64,000 nucleotides of DNA from CBCOTE01 sp965112965. Its GTDB lineage: Bacteria; Desulfobacterota; Desulfovibrionia; Desulfovibrionales; Desulfovibrionaceae. Below are positions 18,384 through 28,409 of this stretch, in pieces. The number at the start of each line of letters is the position of its first letter. Position 1 is the first letter of the stretch. The translations under genes and the position numbers were made by a program. The notes under the pieces are model-generated. The model ran no database searches. It worked only from the letters and a program-made list of their open reading frames with translations, and had not been told where the DNA came from. Location of the stretch: positions 1 to 64,000 of the forward strand of contig CBCOTE010000025.1 in the NCBI GenBank assembly GCA_965112965.1. The letters run 5' to 3'.

Positions 18384-19635
18384 ACATACGCTGACCCCAG
18401 TTTTGTTGAGTCTTTATTTCTCATCCAGCCCTAACTTTTGATCTTCGTTTTTTTACTGCTGGCCACTTTAAACTAGATTTACAATCTATTTAGAAGCACC
18501 TATCGGCTAAATACTGAAAAAATTTTGTGGTACTCTTTTTTTGCCCCAAAATGGTCAAATTCCCTTAAAGAACTCCGATATTTTGAATATGAGGACTGGA
18601 AAGATTGAACCAGGAATTTATAATACGCCTCCAGTATGATTAGGCTGCAATGACCTCAACTAATGACTGACTTACACCTGAAACCCTCCTCATGGAATAT
18701 GCTAAACAGGAAGACAACGGCTGTACCCCGGTAGACCTTTTCACCATGACTGCTATTTTCGAGCATAGTCTGCCCCACCTTACTATCGACGGATCACATC
18801 CATGTCATTTTTTGCCATAAACTGCCACGTCTATGTCGCTAACATATAAAAAACATCGATGTTCTGATTCCAGCGACTTAGCTAATGCCAAGGATATGTT
18901 CTGGACTAGCAGGGTGTACAGCAGAAGCATACTCTGACTAAAAAAAGAACTGCCGGTGTTCCCAGGCGTCAGCTACTTATATCTTCCGTAATGCCCCAGG
19001 CTCAAGAATACCCGCCGACCAGTATGGTTCACTGCTCTGCTCCGGACATCCTTATGCAACCTTAGCGAACCTCAAATAGCCAACTCCGCACTCATACCCA
19101 CCCCCCCCCCAGTTTCACGTCAAGGACTTCTAAACCACTATGACTTTAATAGTTAAGCCGGATTATACAATAAAAACTTTTCTGGACCGCATGATCCATG
19201 ATCGACACAATAAAAAATTAAGGTCACGTGACCACCCATAAAATCACATATAATATTATTTTTATTTGGCTAACTATACTTATTAGTAGTCTACACTATT
19301 TCTGTATAGTCATGCCTACCTTTACATTAGAAATGATGGAGTCTTTGCTCCAGCTGGTAACTGTCGCTGATATAGCTAAGCTCTTCGCATGCTTAACACC
19401 GACCACCACTTTTCGGCTCGCTATTAGCTATCATTGTCACCAGCATAGACTAGCTCGTCGAGGCCAATAGCCAATATTATAATATAAAATATATCTTAAA
19501 TCATATGACCATAACGGCACAAGGCTCGGTAAGGAAAAAAATCCACTAGGTTTCGTTTTTTTGAAGCTATTTGAGGGAAAGTAAAAAAATATAATTCACA
19601 TTCAGACAAATGCTACAATTAATTAAGAATAGATT
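18384..19635. other. Decayed intergenic region
   Basis: About 1.25 kb without a supported gene. A short plus-strand stretch near 18690-18780 reads TPVDLFTMTAIFEHSLPHLT before running into stops and may be the trace of a gene I cannot name. An 80-codon frame at 19228-19470 begins with a hydrophobic segment but has no ribosome-binding site. A run of ten C lies near 19100. I assign nothing here. Confidence 0.4.
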
Positions 19636-19678
19636 GAAAAAATAAAAAAAGAGTTGTAATAATTAAGCCACAACTCTT
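19636..19678 (-). terminator. Rho-independent terminator of the initiator tRNA
   Basis: Read on the minus strand, AAGAGTTGT (19670-19678) pairs perfectly with ACAACTCTT (19649-19657) around a 12-base loop and is followed at once by a T-rich tail (TTTTTTTATTTTTT). It begins nine bases beyond the encoded CCA of the tRNA. Confidence 0.9.
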
Positions 19679-19686
19679 AGAATTTG

Positions 19687-19763
19687 TGGTAGCGGGGACA
19701 GGATTTGAACCTGTGACCTTCGGGTTATGAGCCCGACGAGCTGCCGAACTGCTCCACCCCGCG
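19687..19763 (-). tRNA. Initiator tRNA-Met (anticodon CAT)
   Basis: This 77-base gene encodes its own CCA end. The minus-strand sequence starts CGCGGGGTGGAGCAG and ends CCCCGCTACCA. The anticodon loop is CTCATAA, and the anticodon stem has the three consecutive G-C pairs (GGG/CCC) that mark the initiator. The first base pair of the acceptor stem is an unpaired C1 opposite T72; in E. coli initiator tRNA it is C1-A72. This mismatch is what allows formylation and blocks elongation use. It stands alone between its own promoter and terminator. Confidence 0.97.
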
Positions 19764-19775
19764 CCAATTTCTTAC

Positions 19776-19804
19776 AATTTATCTGTATTAAAGATCAGTG
19801 TCAA
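19776..19804 (-). promoter_or_regulatory. Sigma-70-type promoter of the initiator tRNA
   Basis: On the minus strand a perfect -35 TTGACA (19799-19804) is followed after exactly 17 bases by TAAATT (19776-19781) as the -10. It lies 12 bases before the tRNA 5' end, the expected distance for a stable-RNA transcript. Confidence 0.85.
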
Positions 19805-19823
19805 TAATTATATTTTTTACCCA

Positions 19824-19864
19824 CCTTTTATTTTATTTTTTTAGCAAAAAAATAAAATAAAAGG
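19824..19864. repeat. Perfect 19-bp A/T-rich inverted repeat with three-base loop
   Basis: The left arm at 19824-19842 is two C followed by a T/A run, and the right arm at 19846-19864 is its exact complement, with AGC as the loop. It lies between the decayed end of metG and the tRNA promoter. Its position fits a terminator for metG, and its symmetry would let it work in both directions, but only two G-C pairs stabilise it, so a cruciform or protein site is also possible. Confidence 0.7.
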
Positions 19865-19939
19865 CAAAATTCGATTGCCATTAACTAATTAGCTATACGC
19901 GGCCACAAATTCCAGACTACCTTGCCGGTGCACCACTAA

Positions 19940-20218
19940 AAATATACGTTTAGACATTCCTTACCCCACCACAACTTGTACGGCATTGAGTTCGCCACTA
20001 CTATCTACTGGCCTGTTAACGATTCTGGCATTCAAAAATCGAACAGCTCGTCCTTAATCATCTATCACGACATATTTTCCTCCAGCCCCACATGCAACGC
20101 CTATGACTTGCTCGCCTCGGGGTGTTTTATCACCAAGAATACCGTACTCACCAAAATTTTACCTTCTAAAATTCTCGAAACCGATGGAGTTAATCTCAAC
20201 AATAAGAACCGCAGCTAC
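19940..20218 (-). pseudogene. Decayed C-terminal tRNA-binding domain of methionyl-tRNA synthetase
   Basis: Immediately behind the metG stop, and in the same reading frame, the minus strand continues for about 90 codons with three more stops (TAA each time). The readable parts resemble the OB-fold (EMAP-like) tRNA-binding domain that ends many bacterial MetG proteins: TPRGEQVIGVACGAGGKYVVI and later FLNARIVNRPVDSSGELNAV, which match the VVNLxPRKxxGVxSxGM region in outline. No frame change is needed. I read this as a domain lost by nonsense mutations with the catalytic part kept. The similarity is judged by eye. Confidence 0.6.
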
Positions 20219-21850
20219 CTAAGTTATCTGACTATTGGTCGGCGCTACCATTTTAGATCCGCCATGTATCCGCGCCAACCCGTTGACCTTAGCCGTATTC
20301 ACCCTAGGAAATAAATTTGATCCTGCTGCCACAGCCACTCCGGCCGGCAGTAAGCCCCAGACGTCCAATTCCACGGCTAAGTCAACTCTATCACCAGCTG
20401 ACACCGCCATCCCAAGTTGGCCGAGCATGCGCTCCGCCATCTCGGGCATTACCGGCCATAGAGCCACCGCCACCTTACGCATGCCTTCTAATACTGTGTA
20501 TATCACCGCGCCCAGCCGTTCAGTATCCCCGGCTTTATAAAGCGCCCAGGGAGTTATATGGTCTATATAGCGATTCATCCCTCGCACTAACTCCCAAAGA
20601 GCTTCTAAGGCTCGAGAAAACTCCACTCGCTCGAAGAGCTCACAGTAGTTGCGCAGGGCATCCAAAGCCAGGACCTGTATACCATCAATAGATTTAGATA
20701 CTTCCGCCATACTAGCTCCAGCTAGCTCGGCTGGTTGCGGCACCATGCCGCCGAAGTACTTATGGGTCATAGATAATGTCCGGCTAAATAAATTTCCAAG
20801 ATCATTGGCTAAATTGGCATTGAACCGCGCTATAAACGACTCCTCAGAAAAACTTGCATCATGTCCGAAATGCATCTCTCGGAGCAAAAAGTAGCGAAAA
20901 GCTGCTAGACCATATTTTTTGACTATGATCCGAGGGTCCACTACGTTACCCAGACTTTTAGACATTTTAGTATCTTGCATCAGCCAGTAGCCGTGCACAT
21001 TCAGATGGCGGTAAGGTTCAAACCCGGCCGCTCGGAGTATTGTAGGCCAAAATATGGCGTGGGGCTTAAGTATATCCTTGGCCACCACATGTTGCGCCCC
21101 AGGCCAGAAACTCTGGAACGTCTCACCTACAGGCCAGTCCAGGGCTGTAACGTAATTGAGCAACGCGTCGAACCATACGTAGCACACGTAGTCCCGATCA
21201 AAGGGCAATTCTATGCCCCAAGACAACCGCGTCTTGGGACGCGAAATGCATAAATCCTCTAACGCCCCGCTCTCCAACAAGCTCAGTACTTCATTACGAT
21301 AGCCCTCAGGCCGAATGAATTCACGGTGCTGCTTGATGTAATCAATAAGCCAGCTTTGATGGCGAGACATCCTAAAGAAATAGTTCTTATCCGTAATAAA
21401 TTCTGGTCGCTCAAGATGTTGTGGACAAAGGTCATTCACAAGCTCTTTCTCAGTATAGAAACGCTCACAGCCAAAGCAATAATATCCGTCGTAGTCACCG
21501 AAGTATATATCCCCAGCCTCATATATCCTGCGCAGAATCTCCTGCACACAACGTTCGTGTCGTTCCTCAGTAGTGCGTATGAAAATGTCATAGTCAATAT
21601 CCAGGTAGAACCAAAGATCTCGGTATAGACTACTAATCTCGTCTACATAGGTCTTTGGCGTAATTCTGTGCTCCTGAGCAGCCCTAACAATCTTGTCTCC
21701 GTGCTCATCCGTACCCGTGAGAAAAATAGTTGGCTCTCCAAAACTACGGCGAAAGCGAGCCAAAGCATCGGCCACAATGGTCGTGTAAGCGTGCCCCAAA
21801 TGAGGCCGGGCATTAACGTAATAGATAGGTGTAGTAATGTAGAAGGCCAT
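20219..21850 (-). CDS. metG: Methionyl-tRNA synthetase, shortened at the C-terminus
   Basis: MetG charges tRNA-Met and initiator tRNA. The 543-residue protein has the class I signature as PHLGH near residue 15, a zinc knuckle (CFGCERFYTEKELVNDLCPQH), the KMSKS loop in DTKMSKSLGN and a helical anticodon-binding domain ending in a degenerate tail (GGSKMVAPTNSQIT). The start is the ATG at 21850, with GGAGGA nine bases upstream; the frame opens at 21859 with GTG. The catalytic core and anticodon domain are complete, but the C-terminal tRNA-binding domain appears lost. Many bacteria live with MetG lacking that domain, so the enzyme is probably functional. ricT lies 62 bases upstream on the same strand, and the initiator tRNA follows downstream. 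Confidence 0.95.
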   Translation of the reverse strand: MAFYITTPIYYVNARPHLGHAYTTIVADALARFRRSFGEPTIFLTGTDEHGDKIVRAAQEHRITPKTYVDEISSLYRDLWFYLDIDYDIFIRTTEERHERCVQEILRRIYEAGDIYFGDYDGYYCFGCERFYTEKELVNDLCPQHLERPEFITDKNYFFRMSRHQSWLIDYIKQHREFIRPEGYRNEVLSLLESGALEDLCISRPKTRLSWGIELPFDRDYVCYVWFDALLNYVTALDWPVGETFQSFWPGAQHVVAKDILKPHAIFWPTILRAAGFEPYRHLNVHGYWLMQDTKMSKSLGNVVDPRIIVKKYGLAAFRYFLLREMHFGHDASFSEESFIARFNANLANDLGNLFSRTLSMTHKYFGGMVPQPAELAGASMAEVSKSIDGIQVLALDALRNYCELFERVEFSRALEALWELVRGMNRYIDHITPWALYKAGDTERLGAVIYTVLEGMRKVAVALWPVMPEMAERMLGQLGMAVSAGDRVDLAVELDVWGLLPAGVAVAAGSNLFPRVNTAKVNGLARIHGGSKMVAPTNSQIT

Positions 21851-21912
21851 GCCACACAATCCTCCAGTACTAATTTAGTCGGGCAGCAATAGTGCCGCCT
21901 CGGGCAGGATGC

Positions 21913-23229
21913 TTACTCGGCCTTGGGCTTGACGGAATGTTTACGCTTGCATCGTCGACGGTCGCAACCTAGTTGGGCCTTGGATAGCTGAGAGACAGAA
22001 ATCGGTTGCTCTCCGATGCTGGCGGACAGCTGAATTATCTCTGGAGTTCTACCCAGAGCCAGCCTCAAGTCATAGTTAGAAATAAATGAATCGGTCTCCG
22101 GAGCTGCACGGACGACCAGTTTTTCGTTAAGCAATAAAGCGGTAGACGGTCCGGCTATAACGGCCTTAACCGTCGGCTCAATCGCCCTAGTCAGCGCTTC
22201 AACTTCAACCACTGGTCTTCCTTGCCCTAACAGAGTCACAGCCTGACTTTGAGAAAACTCAGGACAGCAATTCTCAGACCGGTGCTCATCAAATTCCGGC
22301 CTACGTCCGCCTACTCGACGTTCAAGCTGGTCAAACTGTCCTTTGATGGAACATTCTTCACTGGAATAATCTTCGGCTTCTTCAAAACGATCTTCGCCAT
22401 CCTGGGACCGCTCTTGGTCGTACCGACGAGGATTGAGAGCCAACCAGTCCTCCAAGATCAACTCCCGCTCCTCGCCAGTGTCACTGACCACGACCAGGCC
22501 CTTATTGAAAATATTAGTCCGTACGACCTTGTAGTCGCCCTCATCCGTAGTAAATTTCTTACCAATTTTAGGACACTGGCGGTAAAATTGCTCATAATTT
22601 GCCTGTTCGTAGCTCAGACAACACAGAAGTCGACCACACATGCCAGAAATCTTAGTCGGATTAAGAAACAAATTCTGCTCCTTGGCCATCTTTATAGTTA
22701 CTGGGACGAACTTACGTAAGAAGCCGCAGCAGCAACATACCATCCCGCAATTGCCTACAGCGCCAATCATTTGCGTCTCGTGCCGCACCCCGATCTGCCG
22801 CAACTCAATACGTGCATGATAAGCTTTAACCAGATCTTTGACTAACTCGCGAAAGTCGATTCGGTTGGGAGCCGTAAAGTAGAATATAATCTTAGAGCGA
22901 TCAAAGAAGACCTCCACATCCACGAGTTTCATATCTAATTGACGGCTTCGGATACACTGACGGCAATGCTCAAAGGCCTCACGGGCTAAAATTTCATTCT
23001 GGCTTAGCTTGTTTAGATCTTCTTCGCTGGCTAATCGGTAGATAGGCTTAAGTTCCTGAGGGCCTACATCATGGAGTATCTCATCGCGTACTAGCACGAC
23101 GCGTCCCAGCCCCATACCCCGTTCAGTGTTAACAATGATGCGATCACCTACGTGCACAACTAAAGGACCAGAGGTGAAATAATATATTGGCCCATAGTCA
23201 TGAAATTTTAATCCCAACGTTTGATTCAT
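21913..23229 (-). CDS. ricT: PSP1/RicT-family protein
   Basis: The protein carries the PSP1 domain of the RicT (YaaT) family. The conserved core runs from about residue 120 to 235 and includes VFFDRSKIIFYF, FRELVKDLVKAYHARIELRQ, the cysteine pair motif GNCGMVCCCC, IKMAKEQNLFLNPTKISG and CGRLLCCLSYE. In Bacillus, RicT is part of an Fe-S-containing complex that affects RNase Y and sporulation; the role in proteobacteria is not clear. The last 160 residues are acidic, then Lys/Arg-rich, and variable. AGG lies nine bases before the ATG. It precedes metG on the same strand and probably shares its transcript. Confidence 0.85.
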   Translation of the reverse strand: MNQTLGLKFHDYGPIYYFTSGPLVVHVGDRIIVNTERGMGLGRVVLVRDEILHDVGPQELKPIYRLASEEDLNKLSQNEILAREAFEHCRQCIRSRQLDMKLVDVEVFFDRSKIIFYFTAPNRIDFRELVKDLVKAYHARIELRQIGVRHETQMIGAVGNCGMVCCCCGFLRKFVPVTIKMAKEQNLFLNPTKISGMCGRLLCCLSYEQANYEQFYRQCPKIGKKFTTDEGDYKVVRTNIFNKGLVVVSDTGEERELILEDWLALNPRRYDQERSQDGEDRFEEAEDYSSEECSIKGQFDQLERRVGGRRPEFDEHRSENCCPEFSQSQAVTLLGQGRPVVEVEALTRAIEPTVKAVIAGPSTALLLNEKLVVRAAPETDSFISNYDLRLALGRTPEIIQLSASIGEQPISVSQLSKAQLGCDRRRCKRKHSVKPKAE

Positions 23230-23966
23230 AGCAATTGCCTAAATGGTCTATAAATAGATCATACGCTAAATACGACTGCGTATTAATTGGTCGGCGAATA
23301 TGCATCCGCCGGCCAAACAAAATCGCCTGAAGCCATAGCTTATAAAAACGGCTCTGGGTCATCTTAACCAATAAAAAACTGCCTTCTTGAATTACCTAAA
23401 TACTTGTTGTGAATAGCTGATGTAAAAACAAACTAAACGAAAAAATCTTGATGGGTATATCCAGAACCAAAAAAAACGAGCACTAACAGCACCATAAATA
23501 AAAAAATGATTATTAATGAGGACAAACATAACGCTTTAGCTTACGGGGAAAAAAACTGGAGGACGCACCCATGGTGCCAGTGATAACCCTCAATGTCCTT
23601 ATAATAAATAAGTCGACAGATTCCATAAAGTACATAAAAGACACCGAAACACCAAGGGACTATCATGTTTTTTTTATTTATATTATCTCTAAAAATCCAA
23701 GGCATATAAAAATCTAAAGAGTAATTGTAGCCACTAATCATACAGAAATATGAAAAAATGACGAACAATCTTCGGCTCTTCCTATACGACAAGTTATTAT
23801 ATATAGTTTATGCTCCAGTTACCTAACTGAACCACACAATGCTATAAGCATAAAAGAGATATGCTAACTCACACCTCATAATAACAAGACATATTGGCCA
23901 TAATGATCAGCTGCAGCGCCAGAAATAAAATACGCACAAGGAATATTTTATCGTATAATAACAAGT
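23230..23966. other. Intergenic region upstream of ricT
   Basis: No gene is supported; an 83-codon minus-strand frame at 23541-23792 lacks a ribosome-binding site and recognisable sequence. A hairpin lies at 23289-23314. The rest is A/T-rich with several A6 and A7 runs. Confidence 0.4.
23289..23314. repeat. Eight-bp hairpin upstream of ricT
   Basis: GGTCGGCG (23289-23296) pairs with CGCCGGCC (23307-23314), with one G-T wobble and a ten-base loop containing ATGCAT. It is 60 bases upstream of the ricT start, so it would lie in the leader or mark the end of a lost upstream gene. No T-tract follows on either strand. Confidence 0.4.
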
Positions 23967-25589
23967 TTAGGCTACCCATAACCGGCGCCAACCAGCAAGC
24001 AAACGACGTACTCGACACCGCCGCAGCCAGGCCAATACTCTGAGCAGCGCTGTTATACGTAGCTCCAATTTCGACTCCTCACCAGTATTATCCAGTACCA
24101 ACTGGCAGGCGCGCAACTTACGGGCCTCGGGCCACTGCCAGGCATCCACTCGGTCCAGGACCCCTGCATCCAAATTACGACCCAGGGTCAGCCGTGCCGC
24201 CCGGATCTCTTTGGAACAATAAATACCCACTAACAACTCCGGCTGCTCTTCTCGGTTCTCTCGGCCCCAGGCCTCCAAAAAGAGCGGCACCTCAGCCACT
24301 GCCACTCGCCGACTAGTTTGAGCCGACCAAAAAGCCTCTAACCAGTATAGGACTAGGGGATGAATTAGCTCCTCCACTTCCAAACGCACAGCCGGTGATG
24401 CTGCCATAGCCTCCATGAGCGCTTGTCTATCTATGTCGCCCTGCCCTGGCAATATGAAACGCTCTCCGAAATGACGCCTAAACAATTCCCAACCGTTCTC
24501 CCCAGCCGTATAGAGACCGGCTACCACGGCGTCAGCATCCAGCACCGATACCCCAGACGCAGCCAACTTCCCCAATACGCTAGATTTGCCACATCCAGAC
24601 AGACCCGTTAGCACTACCCTCTGTAGCCGGCGCGTGACTCGTAGTAGCACCCTTTCAAAATCTCTCGGCGGCGGACACAAAAACGATAGTTCTTCCCCCC
24701 CTATAGGATGCCGGAAAGAAAGGCGCCAGGCATGGAGCATTTGCCGCTGGGTTAAACGTCTCAGCATCGGATCGCTGGTATCTTCTTTATCTGGCCAGCC
24801 ATACACAGGATCTCTCACGATGGGATACCCAATATGCTGTAGGTGCACCCTGATTTGATGCGTCCGGCCCGTGTGAAGCCGCACCGCCAGAAGTGACACA
24901 CTGGCCGCCGGATCAGCCCACAACACTCGCCAACAAGTACGCGCCGACCGACCTTTTCTGGCTACAACTGCCATCTGTGTCTTCAACGTTGGATGTCGCC
25001 CTAATGGTGCATCAATTTCACCTGACGCCGTCTCAGGCACCCCCCACACTAACGCCAGGTATTCCTTGCGCACCTGTCGTGCCGCAAATGCCTCAGCAAG
25101 CGCTGACCGTACCGCCTCACTCCGCGCTACTACTAAAAGCCCACTGGTGTCCTTGTCCAGCCGATGCACAATTCCCGGCCGAGTCGAATCAAGGTCGGCA
25201 AGTTCGGGATAATGCCATACCAGCCGATGCACCAGCGTCCCTTCGGTCCGACCAGGCACCGGATGCACTATCAACCCCGCCGGCTTGTCCAATACTAACA
25301 ATGCTTCATCCTGGTACAACACGTCAAGCACTCCATCTTCGGCCATTACTCGCTCACGACTCCGTAGCCATCCCTCCAGACAGGATGTCGCCACCGTTAC
25401 CAGCTCCCCCACCACCAACCGTCGTTCGGGCCGAAGGCAGGCCTCTCCGGCCACCCTTACCTGCCCGCTGCGTACCCAAGCCTTTACCCGCTCTCGCGAA
25501 ACTCCGCTCGAAGACAATGCCTCGGCCAACCAATAATCTAACCGATCGCCGGCCCTCGTAACCTCCCAAATTTCCTCCACTTCGCTCAC
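23967..25589 (-). CDS. Fusion of RluA-family pseudouridine synthase and dephospho-CoA kinase
   Basis: One chain of 540 residues carries two enzymes. Residues 1-315 form an RluD-like pseudouridine synthase: an S4 domain (AGDRLDYWLAEALSSSGVSR), the catalytic HRLDKDTSGLLVVA with Asp145, and HTGRTHQIRVHL. RluD modifies helix 69 of 23S rRNA. Residues 325-525 form CoaE, which phosphorylates dephospho-CoA in the last step of CoA synthesis: P-loop GLSGCGKSS near 329, DADAVVAGLY, and AEVPLFLEAW. The linker is short. The start is taken as GTG at 25589, but no strong ribosome-binding site stands in front. Upstream, at 25698-25771, is a long AACT repeat. No separate coaE or rluD is seen in this window. 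Confidence 0.88.
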   Translation of the reverse strand: MSEVEEIWEVTRAGDRLDYWLAEALSSSGVSRERVKAWVRSGQVRVAGEACLRPERRLVVGELVTVATSCLEGWLRSRERVMAEDGVLDVLYQDEALLVLDKPAGLIVHPVPGRTEGTLVHRLVWHYPELADLDSTRPGIVHRLDKDTSGLLVVARSEAVRSALAEAFAARQVRKEYLALVWGVPETASGEIDAPLGRHPTLKTQMAVVARKGRSARTCWRVLWADPAASVSLLAVRLHTGRTHQIRVHLQHIGYPIVRDPVYGWPDKEDTSDPMLRRLTQRQMLHAWRLSFRHPIGGEELSFLCPPPRDFERVLLRVTRRLQRVVLTGLSGCGKSSVLGKLAASGVSVLDADAVVAGLYTAGENGWELFRRHFGERFILPGQGDIDRQALMEAMAASPAVRLEVEELIHPLVLYWLEAFWSAQTSRRVAVAEVPLFLEAWGRENREEQPELLVGIYCSKEIRAARLTLGRNLDAGVLDRVDAWQWPEARKLRACQLVLDNTGEESKLELRITALLRVLAWLRRCRVRRLLAGWRRLWVA

Positions 25590-25697
25590 CTAAAATTCCA
25601 ATAAATTTTCTGCTACTCTTTCTTGCTCAACCCACTCTCCTACTGGCAAAACCAAAATAAAAGTAAGACTCCTAATAAAAAAATAAACATCTGTCTC

Positions 25698-25771
<74 letters not shown>

Positions 25772-26949
25772 GCACAGCCTTATCCGCCTAAATAAACGAA
25801 ACCCAAGCTGATATAAAAGACATTTAGGACTAAGCCGCAGGCCACCAAATTGATCACGATGATCAAATAGGTACACCACGCTATATTTACCACCCCAAAG
25901 GTTCGAAGGAGGAGGCCGTAGAGGCGACATTTAGTAGCCTCCAGATTCATCCATTTGAATATGAAACTGCACCACAATCGCGATATGATAGTATAAATGT
26001 AAAAAAAATGCCAACCAGGAACGTAGGCAACATTTCTATGAACCGATGGCCTTATTTAGTCAAAAAATCAGATACGAAAACAACAATAATCTTAGAATAA
26101 TACATATTAAAGCTCAAAAAAATCAAAACGCCAGACTATATATGACTCCAGGGCATATATAAAATTTGAGCCATACGGCAGGCACTACAGGACGTGAGAC
26201 GTAGACGACTAAGGCCGGCTCAGATGCAAGAGTCATTAATGCGCCGCAGAAGCACCGAAGTAACTATATGCCCTGTTATCACTAATATCCTATATCTAGA
26301 TTCGCCGTATTAGTCAGTGACCGGGACAGTCTGTAGGACTAGGACGGTGCTAGAACGGAAAATACATTCAGCCATTACCTGGCTAAACCAAAGCGTTCTA
26401 CAAAACCAGCGACAACCATAAATAAGAAGGTAGCCAAGGAGAAGGGCCACCTATCAGTAAGTAATTGAAAGCACCCAATCTGGCGGCAACAAAATCCACG
26501 CCCTACTCAGGCATGGCGACGAATAAAGCAATTATAGCGAAGCTACGCTGCAGTGGCCGGCACCACGCCACAAGAGCACAACGGCATGAACGCCTAGCAT
26601 CACAGCCTTAAAAAAATAGTTAGGTCAACCTTAGCCCAAGAAGCAATCTAAACTCCAGACTTAGCAAGAAGACCTTTAGGCAGTTCTGCGAACGACAACA
26701 ATAGAAACGACGTCACATTTTGCAAAAAGTACAAGTCTCCAGCTCCAATTGAGCCCACCAGATCAAATAAAATATCTATATCTCACCTCAATAGGTATAT
26801 TTTTAAAGATTGGAAGTAAAAAAATAGATAGTTGAAAAAACTTCCGCAAATATGATTCCCATCCCCACAACGCACATGCAGTATGCCGTACCTACTGTCG
26901 TCGTACCAGTGCCAGCGTGAGCGTCAATATTGGGTGGCAAACCAGACTA
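25772..26949. other. Decayed sequence downstream of the hisA remains
   Basis: About 1.2 kb with many stops. On the minus strand, 25780-25977 keeps a hydrophobic reading (for example INLVACGLVLNVFYISLGFV) that may be the tail of a lost membrane protein. I do not recognise the family. A7 and A8 runs are frequent. Confidence 0.35.
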
Positions 26950-27626
26950 TAGTTACGGGATAGTCGAAAGTGTTTCGTATATGGCGCGACCAGCAATGAT
27001 ACCGACAAGGCTACGAATGGTAAGATGAACAAGGATTCAGACGTCGACGAAAGGAGAGATACCACTGACAACGATGACAAAAAAAGTAATAGTATCTAAT
27101 AAAGCTATGAAGGCTGGAATATTAACACCGTCGTATATGCTGTCACGGCTAATAAGTGTAAACGAGGCAAGAGGTGCTAACACTAGTGAGTTCTGAGTCA
27201 ACGACCCAGCCTTTAATTTTGAGTTGCCCGTCGAGTGTATTAAGAGAGAACAATGTTTACCATGCAAAGCAGCGGAAAGTGAAATAAAGGCATCAGGGCC
27301 TTCTAGGGCTATGGTGCCTATGGGGAGTTAAGAGACGCCGGCTCTTAAATAGGCCTTGGCTGGTAGCGAGATCGCAGATAACGCTTCCAAATTGAACAGG
27401 GATACCGATGACAACCATAGATAATACTGACGAGCTCAAAGTTACGAGATATGCCACTAAAAAATACCATAGAAATCAATAATATGGAATCATGGGACAC
27501 CCTTATCGGCCCAACGTTTTACGACATTCACGAAGTCAGATGCAAAGATGGTAACCTGATCGGTGAGGCCTTGTTTAGTTTTATGACCTGGTCGTTCTTA
27601 ATATCTACAATTGGGTAGAGAACCAT
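26950..27626 (-). pseudogene. hisA: hisA remains (phosphoribosylformimino-AICAR-P isomerase)
   Basis: Read on the minus strand with a few stops and frame changes, almost the whole of HisA can be followed. It starts MVLYPIVDIKNDQVIKL at 27626, then DQVTIFASDFVNVVKRWADK, then FHIIDF, then YLRAGVS with PIGTIALEGPDAF, then SRDSIYDGVNIPA, and ends LVGIIAGRAIYET near 26960. Each piece is in family order and spacing. HisA performs the fourth step of histidine synthesis. Several stops and at least two frameshifts rule out a product. Confidence 0.85.
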
Positions 27627-28409
27627 AGAATTTTTTTTATAACAAATAAGATGGTAACAATGGGAACGACGGATGGAGAAGCCATCTTGATAGATCTCAG
27701 AACTAAAAAACTGTCTCGACAGCCCATTTTGGCTCAAGTGATACGCTAAGACCCCACATTTTAATAGCGCGAATGATGCCTTTCTAGGCCAAAATATTAA
27801 TAATAACTTATTTTTCCGCTACATTTGATGAACTTATCTAGAACTAGCAGTCCGTCAGACAAAACGCCTTGGATTTTATCATGGCGAGAGTGGCCAACGA
27901 AGAAGAATTCCTCCACGTCAATAAAGGAGAATTTAATAACTGCTACGGTGGGCCGGATACACCCATGTCATCGCTTTCCCAATCGTGCCAATATTAGGCC
28001 TAAGGGATAAAATGGTAGTCAAAAGTCGACACATTTACCTACAGCCACCTAATATTCGAGTACCGGCCAATGCGGCCGCCTTCCTGGAGTCCACCGCCGG
28101 TATATAGATCAGGTACGATTGACGGTCGGCAAGTAAGGAATTACGTCCTTTGCCATCTTAGACTGTTAACCAGTTAGTTGTCTAAGGCGGCGAGCACGGA
28201 TGAAAGCACACTCTCGCTGCCAGAAAATATATAGCCCACGAAGAGCTAATTTTCGAAGCAAACCTGGGTAGAAAATAAGTAATAGCCAAAATTTTAGCGA
28301 TGCTTATGGCTATAGCAGTGGCGGACTAGCTCTTGAGGTAGTAACAACGGTCATGCTCAGCAGTAAAACCAACATAACTAGCGGAACGAAAATAGTACTG
28401 CCTCATGGA
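27627..28409. other. Unassigned decayed gene between hisB and hisA remains
   Basis: This 0.8 kb stretch is long enough for one gene. On the minus strand short coding-like pieces appear, such as ALRGLYIFWQRECAFIRARR and VEEFFFVGHSRHDKIQGVL, separated by stops and frame changes. I cannot name the family. Its place inside a his cluster suggests that it was part of the same transcript. Confidence 0.35.

Noticed and set aside
19940..20221. Stop-codon reassignment or systematic read-through to explain in-frame stops
   Set aside because: Intact genes here end normally with TAA, TAG and TGA, and other remnants (mrp, hisA, DHH/CBS) also contain frameshifts, so ordinary decay explains the data.
24893..25561. 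A 222-codon plus-strand open frame
   Set aside because: It is antisense to the rluD-coaE gene, Pro/Thr-rich from codon bias of the real gene, and has no recognisable domain.
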